Assembly (NCBI RefSeq): GCF_003313325.1
Contig: NZ_QMHQ01000001.1
Location: 248,001 to 312,000, forward strand
Origin: Pedobacter namyangjuensis
GTDB lineage: Bacteria > Bacteroidota > Bacteroidia > Sphingobacteriales > Sphingobacteriaceae
DNA length: 64,000 nucleotides
Direction: 5' to 3'
Numbering within the stretch: position 1 is the first letter of the stretch; each line of letters starts with the position of its first letter. Of the stretch, positions 16,522-24,174 are shown piece after piece. The position numbers and the translations under genes were made by a program. A model generated the notes under the pieces. It saw only the letters and a list, made by a program, of their open reading frames with translations. It was not told where the DNA came from and did not search any database.

Positions 16522-16938
16522 ATGGCTCGTATTTTAGCTTTCGATTATGGTACAAAACGTGTAGGTATTGCCGTTACAGACCCATTGCAAATTATTGCAA
16601 CTGGTTTAGACAATATACATCCCAAAGATATTATCGAATACCTAAAAAAATACTTGGCTACAGAGCAGGTTGAGGCTTTTGTAATTGGCGATCCTATACA
16701 AATGGACGGCTCCCCATCAGCATCAAAGCAACATGCAAAAGGATTTTCTACTTTGCTAAAAAAGAGTTTCCCAACTATACCGCAATATTGGGTTGATGAA
16801 CGCTATACCTCTAAACTAGCCGAGCAAACCGTTATGCAAAGTGGCTTAAAAAAGAGCGACAGAAGGGATAAAGCCCGAGTTGATACCATTGCAGCGACTA
16901 TAATTTTGCAATATTTTATGGAACAAAACCGTTTATAA
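16522..16938 (+). CDS. ruvX: Holliday junction resolvase-like protein / rRNA maturation nuclease (YqgF)
   Basis: This 138-residue YqgF-fold protein starts MARILAFDYGTKRVGIAVTD, where the Asp and Gly-rich turn form the RNase H-like catalytic core. The middle holds VEAFVIGDPIQMDGSPS, the usual VVGLPxxMDG-like segment, and WVDERYTSKLAE carries the second acidic site; DKARVDTIAATIILQYFM carries the final Asp. Length fits the family. YqgF acts in 16S rRNA 5'-end processing in E. coli. ATG 16522 lies just after the promoter element; an upstream in-frame extension would run through it. The O-methyltransferase follows 5 bp after the stop. Confidence 0.93.
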   Translation: MARILAFDYGTKRVGIAVTDPLQIIATGLDNIHPKDIIEYLKKYLATEQVEAFVIGDPIQMDGSPSASKQHAKGFSTLLKKSFPTIPQYWVDERYTSKLAEQTVMQSGLKKSDRRDKARVDTIAATIILQYFMEQNRL

Positions 16939-16943
16939 GCACA

Positions 16944-17576
16944 ATGATTAGCGAAGAACTACAACAATTACTGTTAAATTATTGCGAGCCCGACGATGCG
17001 TTATTGCAACATATTGATAGGGAAACCAACTTAAAAGTGCTATTGCCTAGGATGCTAAGTGGGCACTATCAAGGCAGGGTTTTAAGCATGATTAGCAAAA
17101 TGAACAACCCTAAACGCATACTTGAGGTAGGCACTTTTACCGGTTACGCTACGCTTTGTTTGGCAGAGGGTTTAACAGCCGACGGGCTTATTTACACATT
17201 GGATGTTAATGCCGAACTTGAAGATATGGTACGGGGCAATTTTGCTAAATCACCTTTAAATGATAAGATAAAATATATTATTGGCGATGCGCAAGAAAGC
17301 TTAAAAAGCCTTACTGCCGAAACATTTGATTTGGTTTTTATTGATGCCGACAAAAAGAACAACGGTACGTATTACGATTTGGTTTTCGACCAGGTTAAAC
17401 CGGGCGGTGTAATAATTGTAGACAACGTACTTTGGAGTGGCAAAATATTAAACCAAGCGCAAGATAAAGACACCAAAAACATTAATAGTTTTAACGATTA
17501 TATTAACGCCGACCAACGAGTTGAAAAATTAATTTTGCCTGTAAGAGACGGGCTTTTAGTGATTAGAAAAAAATAA
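16944..17576 (+). CDS. Class I SAM-dependent O-methyltransferase
   Basis: This 210-residue protein belongs to the cation-dependent COMT-like family. The SAM-binding motif is RILEVGTFTGYATLCLAEGL, followed by IYTLDVNAE. FDLVFIDADKKNNGTYYDL carries the metal- and substrate-binding Asp residues, and PGGVIIVDNVLWSGKI is the last family signature. It methylates a hydroxyl group on an unknown small molecule or RNA nucleotide. It is probably co-transcribed with ruvX. Confidence 0.92.
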   Translation: MISEELQQLLLNYCEPDDALLQHIDRETNLKVLLPRMLSGHYQGRVLSMISKMNNPKRILEVGTFTGYATLCLAEGLTADGLIYTLDVNAELEDMVRGNFAKSPLNDKIKYIIGDAQESLKSLTAETFDLVFIDADKKNNGTYYDLVFDQVKPGGVIIVDNVLWSGKILNQAQDKDTKNINSFNDYINADQRVEKLILPVRDGLLVIRKK

Positions 17577-17652
17577 GTTAAATCGCTTTTACAATAGCTA
17601 AGCAATGTTTTTAAGATTGCTTATGCTATGCAGTAGCGCAACCTTATCGCAA

Positions 17653-18330
17653 ATGAAAAAAACATTTCTACTATCCGTTCTCCTTTTTACCATGGCTTTT
17701 GCAAAAGCGCAAAGCAATACCGAAGAATATATAGCTAGTCATGCGGAACACGCACAAGAGCTTATGCGAACACATGACATTCCGGCAAGCATTATTTTAG
17801 CCATAGCCATTCACGAATCGGCCGCCGGAACCAGTAAAATTGCCCGCTACCTTAATAATCATTTTGGTGTGAAAGGCGAAAACAGCAATACCGAAATTCG
17901 TTCTGCATATAGAGATTACCCCACTGTTGATTCTTCTTACAATCATTTCATTTCCTTTTTGCAAAGCAGAACACATTTTAACAGCTTGTTCGATAAATAT
18001 GACCAGTACGATTACAGAAACTGGGCAAAAGGTATACAAAGAGGTGGTTATGCGCACAGCAGAACTTGGTCATCGCAAGTTATTGCATTAATTAAAAAAT
18101 ACGAGCTTTACGAATACGACGAGCGCCCAGAAGATTATGTAGAACCTGTTATTGCGGCTCCGGTTTACAAAAAAAGTTCTGTTGCTAAAAGAGTTAGAAC
18201 CTATCTTGTTAAAAAGGGTGATAATCTAAATAAAATTGCCAAAAAACTAGGCACATCGGCAACGGCTTTGATGAAGAAAAACAACTTAAAATCTGCCGCA
18301 TTACAACCTGGGCAGAAAATTAAAATATAA
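17653..18330 (+). CDS. Exported glucosaminidase with LysM domain
   Basis: This 225-residue protein has a signal peptide (MKKTFLLSVLLFTMAFAKAQ). Residues ~25-165 form a mannosyl-glycoprotein endo-beta-N-acetylglucosaminidase domain: ASIILAIAIHESAAGTSKIA with the catalytic Glu, NHFGVKGE, and NWAKGIQRGGYAHS. The C-terminus is one LysM repeat (YLVKKGDNLNKIAKKLGTS) that binds peptidoglycan. It hydrolyses the glycan strand in the periplasm. I chose ATG 17653 because it begins the signal peptide. A paralogue follows 6 bp downstream. Confidence 0.9.
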   Translation: MKKTFLLSVLLFTMAFAKAQSNTEEYIASHAEHAQELMRTHDIPASIILAIAIHESAAGTSKIARYLNNHFGVKGENSNTEIRSAYRDYPTVDSSYNHFISFLQSRTHFNSLFDKYDQYDYRNWAKGIQRGGYAHSRTWSSQVIALIKKYELYEYDERPEDYVEPVIAAPVYKKSSVAKRVRTYLVKKGDNLNKIAKKLGTSATALMKKNNLKSAALQPGQKIKI

Positions 18331-18336
18331 ACAGCA

Positions 18337-19188
18337 ATGAGAAATATTACGCTCCTAGCAACCATAGCCATTTTGTTTTTAGGCTCATGTAAATCGAGGC
18401 AGTATAGCCGCAATAATAAGCAAATTGAAAAGGCGGCGAATAAGCAAAATCCAAATTATACTTCGTATACCACCACCAGTTATATAGATGCTTTTAAAAC
18501 AGTGGCTATAGAAGAAATGAATGCTTACGGTATTCCGGCCAGTATTACTTTGGCGCAAGGCATTATCGAGTCGGGTAGCGGCAGTAGCAGCTTGGCCAAA
18601 TACGCCAACAACCATTTCGGTATTAAATGCACATCTGACTGGAAAGGCAAAGCTTATTATAAAGATGATGATAGAAGCAACGATTGTTTTAGAGTTTATA
18701 AAGATGCTCGAGAATCGTACAAAGACCATTCTGAATTTTTAAAGAGAAAGCGCTACAGCTTTTTGTTTGAGCTAGATAAAAACGATTATAAAAACTGGGC
18801 AATCGGGTTAAAAACTGCTGGTTACGCTACCAATCCGAAATATCCGGATTTGTTAATTGGCATAATAGAGAAGTACAAGCTTTACCAATACGATCAGCCT
18901 GAATCTGAAAGAGAGAAAATTAATAGAGAAGACCGCGTTTTTACAGAAATAAATGCCAATATCCCTGTTGAACAGAAAAAGTTTACCCCGGTAAGCGTTG
19001 CGCCAAAAGATCCACCTACTAGCACTACGCCCCTTGTTCCGGGCGACAAATATTATGTGGTTAAGCAAGGCGATACGCTGTTTAAAATATCGCAACTTTA
19101 TAAAATTAGTATTGATGATTTGAAGGCTTTAAACCAGATAACGGACAACAATATTAAGATTGGACAAAAACTCTTAGTAGTTAAATAA
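18337..19188 (+). CDS. Lipoprotein glucosaminidase with LysM domain
   Basis: This 283-residue protein is a paralogue of the gene just upstream, but lipid-anchored: lipobox FLGSC at residue ~18. The glucosaminidase domain has ASITLAQGIIESGSGSSSLA with the catalytic Glu, NNHFGIKCT and NWAIGLKTAGYATNPKY. A Pro/Thr linker leads to one C-terminal LysM (YYVVKQGDTLFKISQLYKIS). The pair thus gives one soluble and one membrane-anchored version of the same enzyme in one operon, which suggests action at two places in the envelope. Confidence 0.9.
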   Translation: MRNITLLATIAILFLGSCKSRQYSRNNKQIEKAANKQNPNYTSYTTTSYIDAFKTVAIEEMNAYGIPASITLAQGIIESGSGSSSLAKYANNHFGIKCTSDWKGKAYYKDDDRSNDCFRVYKDARESYKDHSEFLKRKRYSFLFELDKNDYKNWAIGLKTAGYATNPKYPDLLIGIIEKYKLYQYDQPESEREKINREDRVFTEINANIPVEQKKFTPVSVAPKDPPTSTTPLVPGDKYYVVKQGDTLFKISQLYKISIDDLKALNQITDNNIKIGQKLLVVK

Positions 19189-19222
19189 TGTTAAGTTAAG
19201 CATTAACTATTTGCTTAAATTG

Positions 19223-19230
19223 TAGTTTTG
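19223..19230 (+). promoter_or_regulatory. -7 element before the CarboxypepD_reg-like gene
   Basis: TAGTTTTG is an exact TAnnTTTG match 9 bp before ATG 19240, so the transcript leader would be very short. Confidence 0.4.
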
Positions 19231-19239
19231 CTGCAACAA

Positions 19240-19998
19240 ATGAAACGAGCGTTTATACTTTTCCTTTTATCGCTTTGCGGTACACAATTACTTGCCCAAA
19301 ATAAAATGGTGCAGGGTTTTGTGGTTGATGTAGAAAGCAAAAATCGCCTGGCTAAAGTGTATATCTATAATCCGGCTAACGACGAAGGAATTTACAACAA
19401 CGCCAAAGGCGAGTTTACTACAGGGGCGAAACTTGGCGATACCATTTTTGCTGCGCTTCCGGGATATGGAATGGATACCGTTATTTACAAAGGTCAGGCT
19501 GCAATTGTTTTTCAGCTTAAATCTTTAGGTATAAGGCTTAAGGAAGTTAAAATTACCGGGAAAGTTCCCACGCCTGCCGAAGCGTACGCCAATAAGCAAA
19601 AAGAGTTTAAATATGCTTTAGACCGAGGTAGTAGCAAAGACTTGCTAAATTTGAGTCAGCGTGGTGTTGGTTTGGGTATTGATGCAATTTATAATTTGTT
19701 AAGTAGGCAAGGGAAAAACGCTCGTCACCTGCAATCTATTTTAGAGAAAGATTATCGGGAAGAAATAATTGATTTCAGATATAGAAAAGATTACGTTAAA
19801 AATCTAGTTGACATACCAGAAGCGGATCTTAACGATTTTATGTTGCAGTACCGCCCAACTTATACCTTTGTGTTAACGGCTTCTGAGTATGCTTTTATAA
19901 ATTTTATTACCAATAGTTACGCATCTTACAAGAGAAACCCCTCCATGTTTAGGTTGCCTGCTTTACCTCGTTACCCAATACCACCACAAGGACAATGA
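19240..19998 (+). CDS. CarboxypepD_reg-like domain protein, exported
   Basis: This 252-residue protein has a signal peptide (MKRAFILFLLSLCGTQLLAQ). Residues ~24-100 resemble the carboxypeptidase regulatory-like beta-sandwich common in Bacteroidota (VQGFVVDVESKNRLAKVYIY, GIYNNAKGEF, DTIFAALPGYGMDT). The rest is helical and without recognised family: LNLSQRGVGLGIDAIYNLLSRQGKNA suggests a conserved module seen in other members. The frame opens 12 bp earlier inside the promoter; ATG 19240 is preferred. Its stop overlaps the next start by 4 bp (ATGA), so the two are translationally coupled. Confidence 0.75.
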   Translation: MKRAFILFLLSLCGTQLLAQNKMVQGFVVDVESKNRLAKVYIYNPANDEGIYNNAKGEFTTGAKLGDTIFAALPGYGMDTVIYKGQAAIVFQLKSLGIRLKEVKITGKVPTPAEAYANKQKEFKYALDRGSSKDLLNLSQRGVGLGIDAIYNLLSRQGKNARHLQSILEKDYREEIIDFRYRKDYVKNLVDIPEADLNDFMLQYRPTYTFVLTASEYAFINFITNSYASYKRNPSMFRLPALPRYPIPPQGQ

Positions 19999-20324
19999 GG
20001 GCATGGATAATCGTTTTCAGTAAACTTCCGGCACAAGGCATGGCTATTTTTCCATTTATTTTGGTAAAACGAAGCGCTTTAAAAAACGACGTTTTTTTGA
20101 TCAACCATGAAAAAATACATTTTAAACAACAGCTCGAATTGTTACTGATATTTTTTTACATTCTTTATTTTCTGAACTATTTCATCAATCTTTTTAAATA
20201 CAAAAATCATCATCAAGCATATTTAAATATTTGTTTCGAAAGAGAAGCTTACAGGCACGAAAAAGATTTGAAATATCTAGCTAATAGAAAGTTGTTTAGC
20301 TGGATAAATTTTTATTCTGTGTAA
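19995..20324 (+). CDS. Small membrane protein with an HExxH motif, unknown function
   Basis: This 109-residue protein carries H38-E39-K40-I41-H42 (LINHEKIHFKQQLELL) followed by a membrane helix (LLIFFYILYFLNYFI) and then CFEREAYRHEKD, whose Glu could be a third zinc ligand. The same HEKIHxxQ pattern occurs in the M56 protein at 24175-26253. It therefore looks like a minimal zinc metalloprotease of the M48/M56 kind, but catalysis is unproven. Its ATG overlaps the stop of the preceding gene (ATGA), so it is expressed with that protein. Confidence 0.7.
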   Translation: MRAWIIVFSKLPAQGMAIFPFILVKRSALKNDVFLINHEKIHFKQQLELLLIFFYILYFLNYFINLFKYKNHHQAYLNICFEREAYRHEKDLKYLANRKLFSWINFYSV

Positions 20325-20348
20325 TTTTTCATTTTCTTTGTAATACAC

Positions 20349-21341
20349 ATGAAGAATCTCCTATTAGTTTTAATATCCTTATTTACGTTTACCTTAAATC
20401 TTGTAGCGCAAGAGATAGACACTATTCCTATCCCTACTAAAGATTTAGATATTAAATTGAAGCGTAGTCCGTTGCCTAGCAGAACCGGAACAATTTTATT
20501 TAAACCGGTAACTTTTACGCCGGCTGTGGTAAATGCAAAAATCAATTACTGGAAAACCAGAACACAGGTTGGGCTTAACGTTAACCAGGCTTCTTTTAGT
20601 AACAACTGGAATGGTGGTGGGGTAAACTCTATTGCAATTGGCGGTTTAGTAAACTATAAAGCAGAATACAGCAAGGAAAGTTATAGCTACAGTAGCGAGG
20701 TTATTTTGCAATATGGCAAGGTTAAGAATAAGGACCAACTGCAGAAAAAAACCAACGACCGTATTTTTTGGGATAACAAAGCTGCAGTTCAGATCTCAAA
20801 AAACTGGTATTTCTTCGGTTCGGTTAGTTTCGAATCTCAGTTTGATAAAGGTTTTGCATATAGCAGAGATGCGTCTGGAACAGAGCAAGAGCGATTGCTT
20901 TCTAAATTTATGTCGCCGGGCTATTTAACAGAATCTTTTGGTTTCGAATATAAGCCTGATAAGTTTTTCTCTACTCGTATTGGTACAGGTACTGCCCGCC
21001 AAACTTTTGTTTTAGATACTACTATCTATAAAACAAACGCGAATAATTTTGGTGTAGAACGTGGTAAAAGAGTGAGGAACGAATTGGCATTTTCTATAGT
21101 ATCAAATTTTGAAAAAGAGGTTTTTAAAAATGTTACGCTTAGAACAAAGTATAACATGTTTATCCCTTACGATAATTTTGGGCATATTGACCACAGATTG
21201 GATGTTGCAATCATTTCTAAAATTAACCGTTTTATGAATGTTTCTTTATCTGGCGTTGGTTTATATGATAGAGACACCGACGAAAAGATACAGGGATCGC
21301 AAACGCTGGCGCTTGGCTTGGCATTTTCGTTTCCGCGGTGA
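20349..21341 (+). CDS. DUF3078 domain-containing outer-membrane protein
   Basis: This 330-residue protein has a signal peptide (MKNLLLVLISLFTFTLNLVAQ). The segment YWKTRTQVGLNVNQASFSNNWNGGG and the later strands (NWYFFGSVSFESQFDKGFAY, FLSPGYLTESFGFEYKPDKFFSTRIG-like) are typical of DUF3078, a Bacteroidota family predicted to form a beta-barrel. The C-terminus ends in a strand with aromatic termini (LALGLAFSFPR). The function of the family is unknown. The gene lies 24 bp after the HExxH gene in the same direction. Confidence 0.85.
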   Translation: MKNLLLVLISLFTFTLNLVAQEIDTIPIPTKDLDIKLKRSPLPSRTGTILFKPVTFTPAVVNAKINYWKTRTQVGLNVNQASFSNNWNGGGVNSIAIGGLVNYKAEYSKESYSYSSEVILQYGKVKNKDQLQKKTNDRIFWDNKAAVQISKNWYFFGSVSFESQFDKGFAYSRDASGTEQERLLSKFMSPGYLTESFGFEYKPDKFFSTRIGTGTARQTFVLDTTIYKTNANNFGVERGKRVRNELAFSIVSNFEKEVFKNVTLRTKYNMFIPYDNFGHIDHRLDVAIISKINRFMNVSLSGVGLYDRDTDEKIQGSQTLALGLAFSFPR

Positions 21342-21533
21342 TGTGGTTCATTAGTTCATTGGCTCATCTGTTAATTAGGTTGAAAGATAAGTAGTTGATA
21401 CTGATAAATGCAGCGTTTTAATATGCTCTATACGATGATTAAAAATCACCTTATTTTTGCGTAAATCTGTGAGAGAAAAAATTTAACTGATAGAAAGGCG
21501 ATTTCCTAATGAACTACTGAACGAATGAAGCAA

Positions 21534-23960
21534 TTAAGCTTTCTTCTTAATCAAGTTCAAATAATCTACATAATACAAAACCTTAATAGACAAACTATTA
21601 TTCTGCGGACCAGATACAATGTTGCTAAAGTTTCTGTTGTATCTCTTCATCAAAAACTTCTCATTAGTTTCTGCAGCGTTTTTGTAGGTTACACTTAACT
21701 CGCTCCCAGGAGAAAATACCCAAGAGTACACCAAATCGATGTTAAAAACATTATAGTTTCTATCTACGTTTTGCAAAGCCGGGCCATTGTAAGCATCTAA
21801 TCCACCTTCATTATTTAAACCGAAAAATTCTTTGTTTCTCCTGTCAGACCAATAATGTCTCACACCCAATTGAATCCCCATTCTGTTGCTGAAGCTATAT
21901 TTAGCATCCATCGTGTTTTCAACCGTGTTTCTATCATACCTAGAAAATACAGATTGTGCATTGTTAAAGCCAACCCAGTTTACATAATTATAGCTCGGAC
22001 TATAGTTTAAATCCAATCCGAAAGCTAACCTGTCGTTTACCCTTAAATTTTGGAAAAGGTAAAAGTTATAGTTTTTGCCATTAAACATTGCAACTTTCGT
22101 CATTCTAATATTTCCGCCAAAATTATACGCTTTAGCTCGGTTCGGATTTACATAAATCGCTAATCTAAAGCTTTCTGGCGCTCGGTAAACTTGACCGTTT
22201 CTTGATTCGTAAAAATCATTTGATTTTGCCAACCAATTTCCATTTAATTCTGCCGACCAAAGATTTTTAAACTGTACATACATCCCCGGGAAAACGCCAA
22301 AATTTTGGTAGTCGCCAGGACTAAATCGCCTAGAGTATTCAACTTCTGTCCAAGCTTGCAAAGAGTTAAACCACTTGCTTGGTTTGTAAATGTTGTAAGC
22401 AAAATTTAAAGACTGATCTAGGAAATTATTATTAGTATAGAAACCCATGTCTGATGGATCGAAATTCTTGTCAGAAAATTCTTGCCCGTAATTAAACGTA
22501 AATGTTCCGCTCTTCTTACCAAGGCTTAATTCGTAACTGTAGCCCTTTCTGTTTTCCTTATCAGGATCTGCCGTAACGTAGCTCATTTTAACTGCTCCAT
22601 CTATAAAATAAGCGTTCTTTTTATCATTAAAATTGAAAAGCGCCGCACTAACGTTTGCATCATATGCGCTACCTTGCCTTAAAACATTAGTATTAATTAC
22701 ACTCACCGAACTGTTGTTTTTTAAAGTTTGGTCTAATACTAAAATATTATAGTTTGTTAACGGCTGGCTAACAAACCTGCTTCTGTTACCATTTTCGTCC
22801 TCAACCTCGGTATACATTTTATTGGTGATGGCATTAAAAACACCAATTCCTAAACCATCGGCAGTACGTCCTGAAATTTTAGTAGCATTTAGCACTTTTC
22901 CTTCTTGCGGATTTTTAATCACCTTATCGGTGGTTTTTAGTTTGCTGTTATCAAAATAGGATGGAATTGAACCGATTCTTTTTGAATAGAATAAATCGCC
23001 TTTGTTAAACAGCTCTGTTCCTTCAGTAAAAAACTGTCGGTTTTCATTAAATTTTACTTCAAAGGGAGTTAGGTTTAGCACGCGATAATCACTTTGTACT
23101 TGTCCAAAATCTGGTATCAATGTCATATCCAAAGTAAAACTCTGATTAATTCCATACTTCACATCCATACCACCGTTTATGGTCGTTTGTCTATTTTTCA
23201 CCCCTGGTGTATTATACGGATAATGGTTTACCAAGGTTGATAAGTATGGCGAAAAAGATAAACGTAAAGGTGCTTTTATACGTTGCAAACCTTCTAAAAT
23301 TCCGCTTTGGTTAACGAAACCATCAACTTTCGGATCAACAAAGTTCCAAAATGTTTGTCGGTTGGTGCCCGTACGTTTTCTCGTAATGTTTAAGCCCCAA
23401 TTTTGTATATCCTTACTAGAAAAACGCAAAGCTGAATAGGGAATTTTAATTTCTGCGGTCCAGCCATTATCGTCTAAACGAACTTCGCTATCCCAAACTG
23501 CATTCCACGTTGGATCCTCGCCAGCAATTAGCGAATATTTGGCATCAAACTGAACACCTGCTGCAGTAACAAAAAAACCGTATCCATTAACGCCATCCAA
23601 AAAAGTGTCAAAAACTACTCCTACAAAATCTGCATTGCCGATATTATCCCTTGCTACCAATTCATGCACAACGCTATCAGGCTTATCATACATTCGTGCC
23701 GAAATATAAATGGCATAGTCATCGTACAAAAACTTTATTTCGGTTCTGCCATCTTTCGGTTCTACTCTGCCAGGAACCGGTCTTAGCTCTATAAAATCTG
23801 TTGCTGTTGCTGCGCTATTCCAAACCGCATCATCTAACAAACCATCTATTTTAGGGCTTACAGTAGTTCTTTGCGCCTGAATTTTCTTTTTTACAGGTAT
23901 TTGTGCATAGCTAAAAACTGCACAAAACACTAAAGTCAGGGCAACTGAAATCTTTTTCAT
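21534..23960 (-). CDS. DUF5916 domain-containing protein with CBM9-like N-terminus
   Basis: This 808-residue protein has a signal peptide (MKKISVALTLVFCAVFSYAQ). Residues ~30-215 are a carbohydrate-binding-9-like beta-sandwich (VSPKIDGLLDDAVWNSA, TEIKFLYDDYAIYISARMYD, GWTAEIKIPYSALRFS). The remainder is DUF5916: NGGMDVKYGINQSFTLDMTLIPDFGQVQSDYRVLNL is the signature, followed by many aromatic beta strands of a predicted outer-membrane barrel. The role is unknown; the family often lies beside peptidases or transporters, but here the gene stands alone between two convergent or tandem units. Confidence 0.88.
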   Translation of the reverse strand: MKKISVALTLVFCAVFSYAQIPVKKKIQAQRTTVSPKIDGLLDDAVWNSAATATDFIELRPVPGRVEPKDGRTEIKFLYDDYAIYISARMYDKPDSVVHELVARDNIGNADFVGVVFDTFLDGVNGYGFFVTAAGVQFDAKYSLIAGEDPTWNAVWDSEVRLDDNGWTAEIKIPYSALRFSSKDIQNWGLNITRKRTGTNRQTFWNFVDPKVDGFVNQSGILEGLQRIKAPLRLSFSPYLSTLVNHYPYNTPGVKNRQTTINGGMDVKYGINQSFTLDMTLIPDFGQVQSDYRVLNLTPFEVKFNENRQFFTEGTELFNKGDLFYSKRIGSIPSYFDNSKLKTTDKVIKNPQEGKVLNATKISGRTADGLGIGVFNAITNKMYTEVEDENGNRSRFVSQPLTNYNILVLDQTLKNNSSVSVINTNVLRQGSAYDANVSAALFNFNDKKNAYFIDGAVKMSYVTADPDKENRKGYSYELSLGKKSGTFTFNYGQEFSDKNFDPSDMGFYTNNNFLDQSLNFAYNIYKPSKWFNSLQAWTEVEYSRRFSPGDYQNFGVFPGMYVQFKNLWSAELNGNWLAKSNDFYESRNGQVYRAPESFRLAIYVNPNRAKAYNFGGNIRMTKVAMFNGKNYNFYLFQNLRVNDRLAFGLDLNYSPSYNYVNWVGFNNAQSVFSRYDRNTVENTMDAKYSFSNRMGIQLGVRHYWSDRRNKEFFGLNNEGGLDAYNGPALQNVDRNYNVFNIDLVYSWVFSPGSELSVTYKNAAETNEKFLMKRYNRNFSNIVSGPQNNSLSIKVLYYVDYLNLIKKKA

Positions 23961-24126
23961 TTATTTGGTTTGTATTGATGATGAGACACTGCTTGTTAAT
24001 GGTTTGTTGCACCAACTGTAAAATATATTTTTACTGTTTTTTGGACATAAGAATTCCCCTGCAAAACTTGTATTGTTTTAAAGCTATTTGAACTTAAATG
24101 CTGGAAATTTTCGAGTTTTATGGAGG

Positions 24127-24164
24127 ATAAAGATTGCATCTTAATTTGTTGATGCAATCTTTAT
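24127..24164 (-). terminator. Terminator of the blaI-M56 operon
   Basis: A perfect 14-bp stem (ATAAAGATTGCATC and its complement, loop 10 nt) lies 10 bp after the M56 stop codon. Confidence 0.7.
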
Positions 24165-24174
24165 ATGGAAGGAA

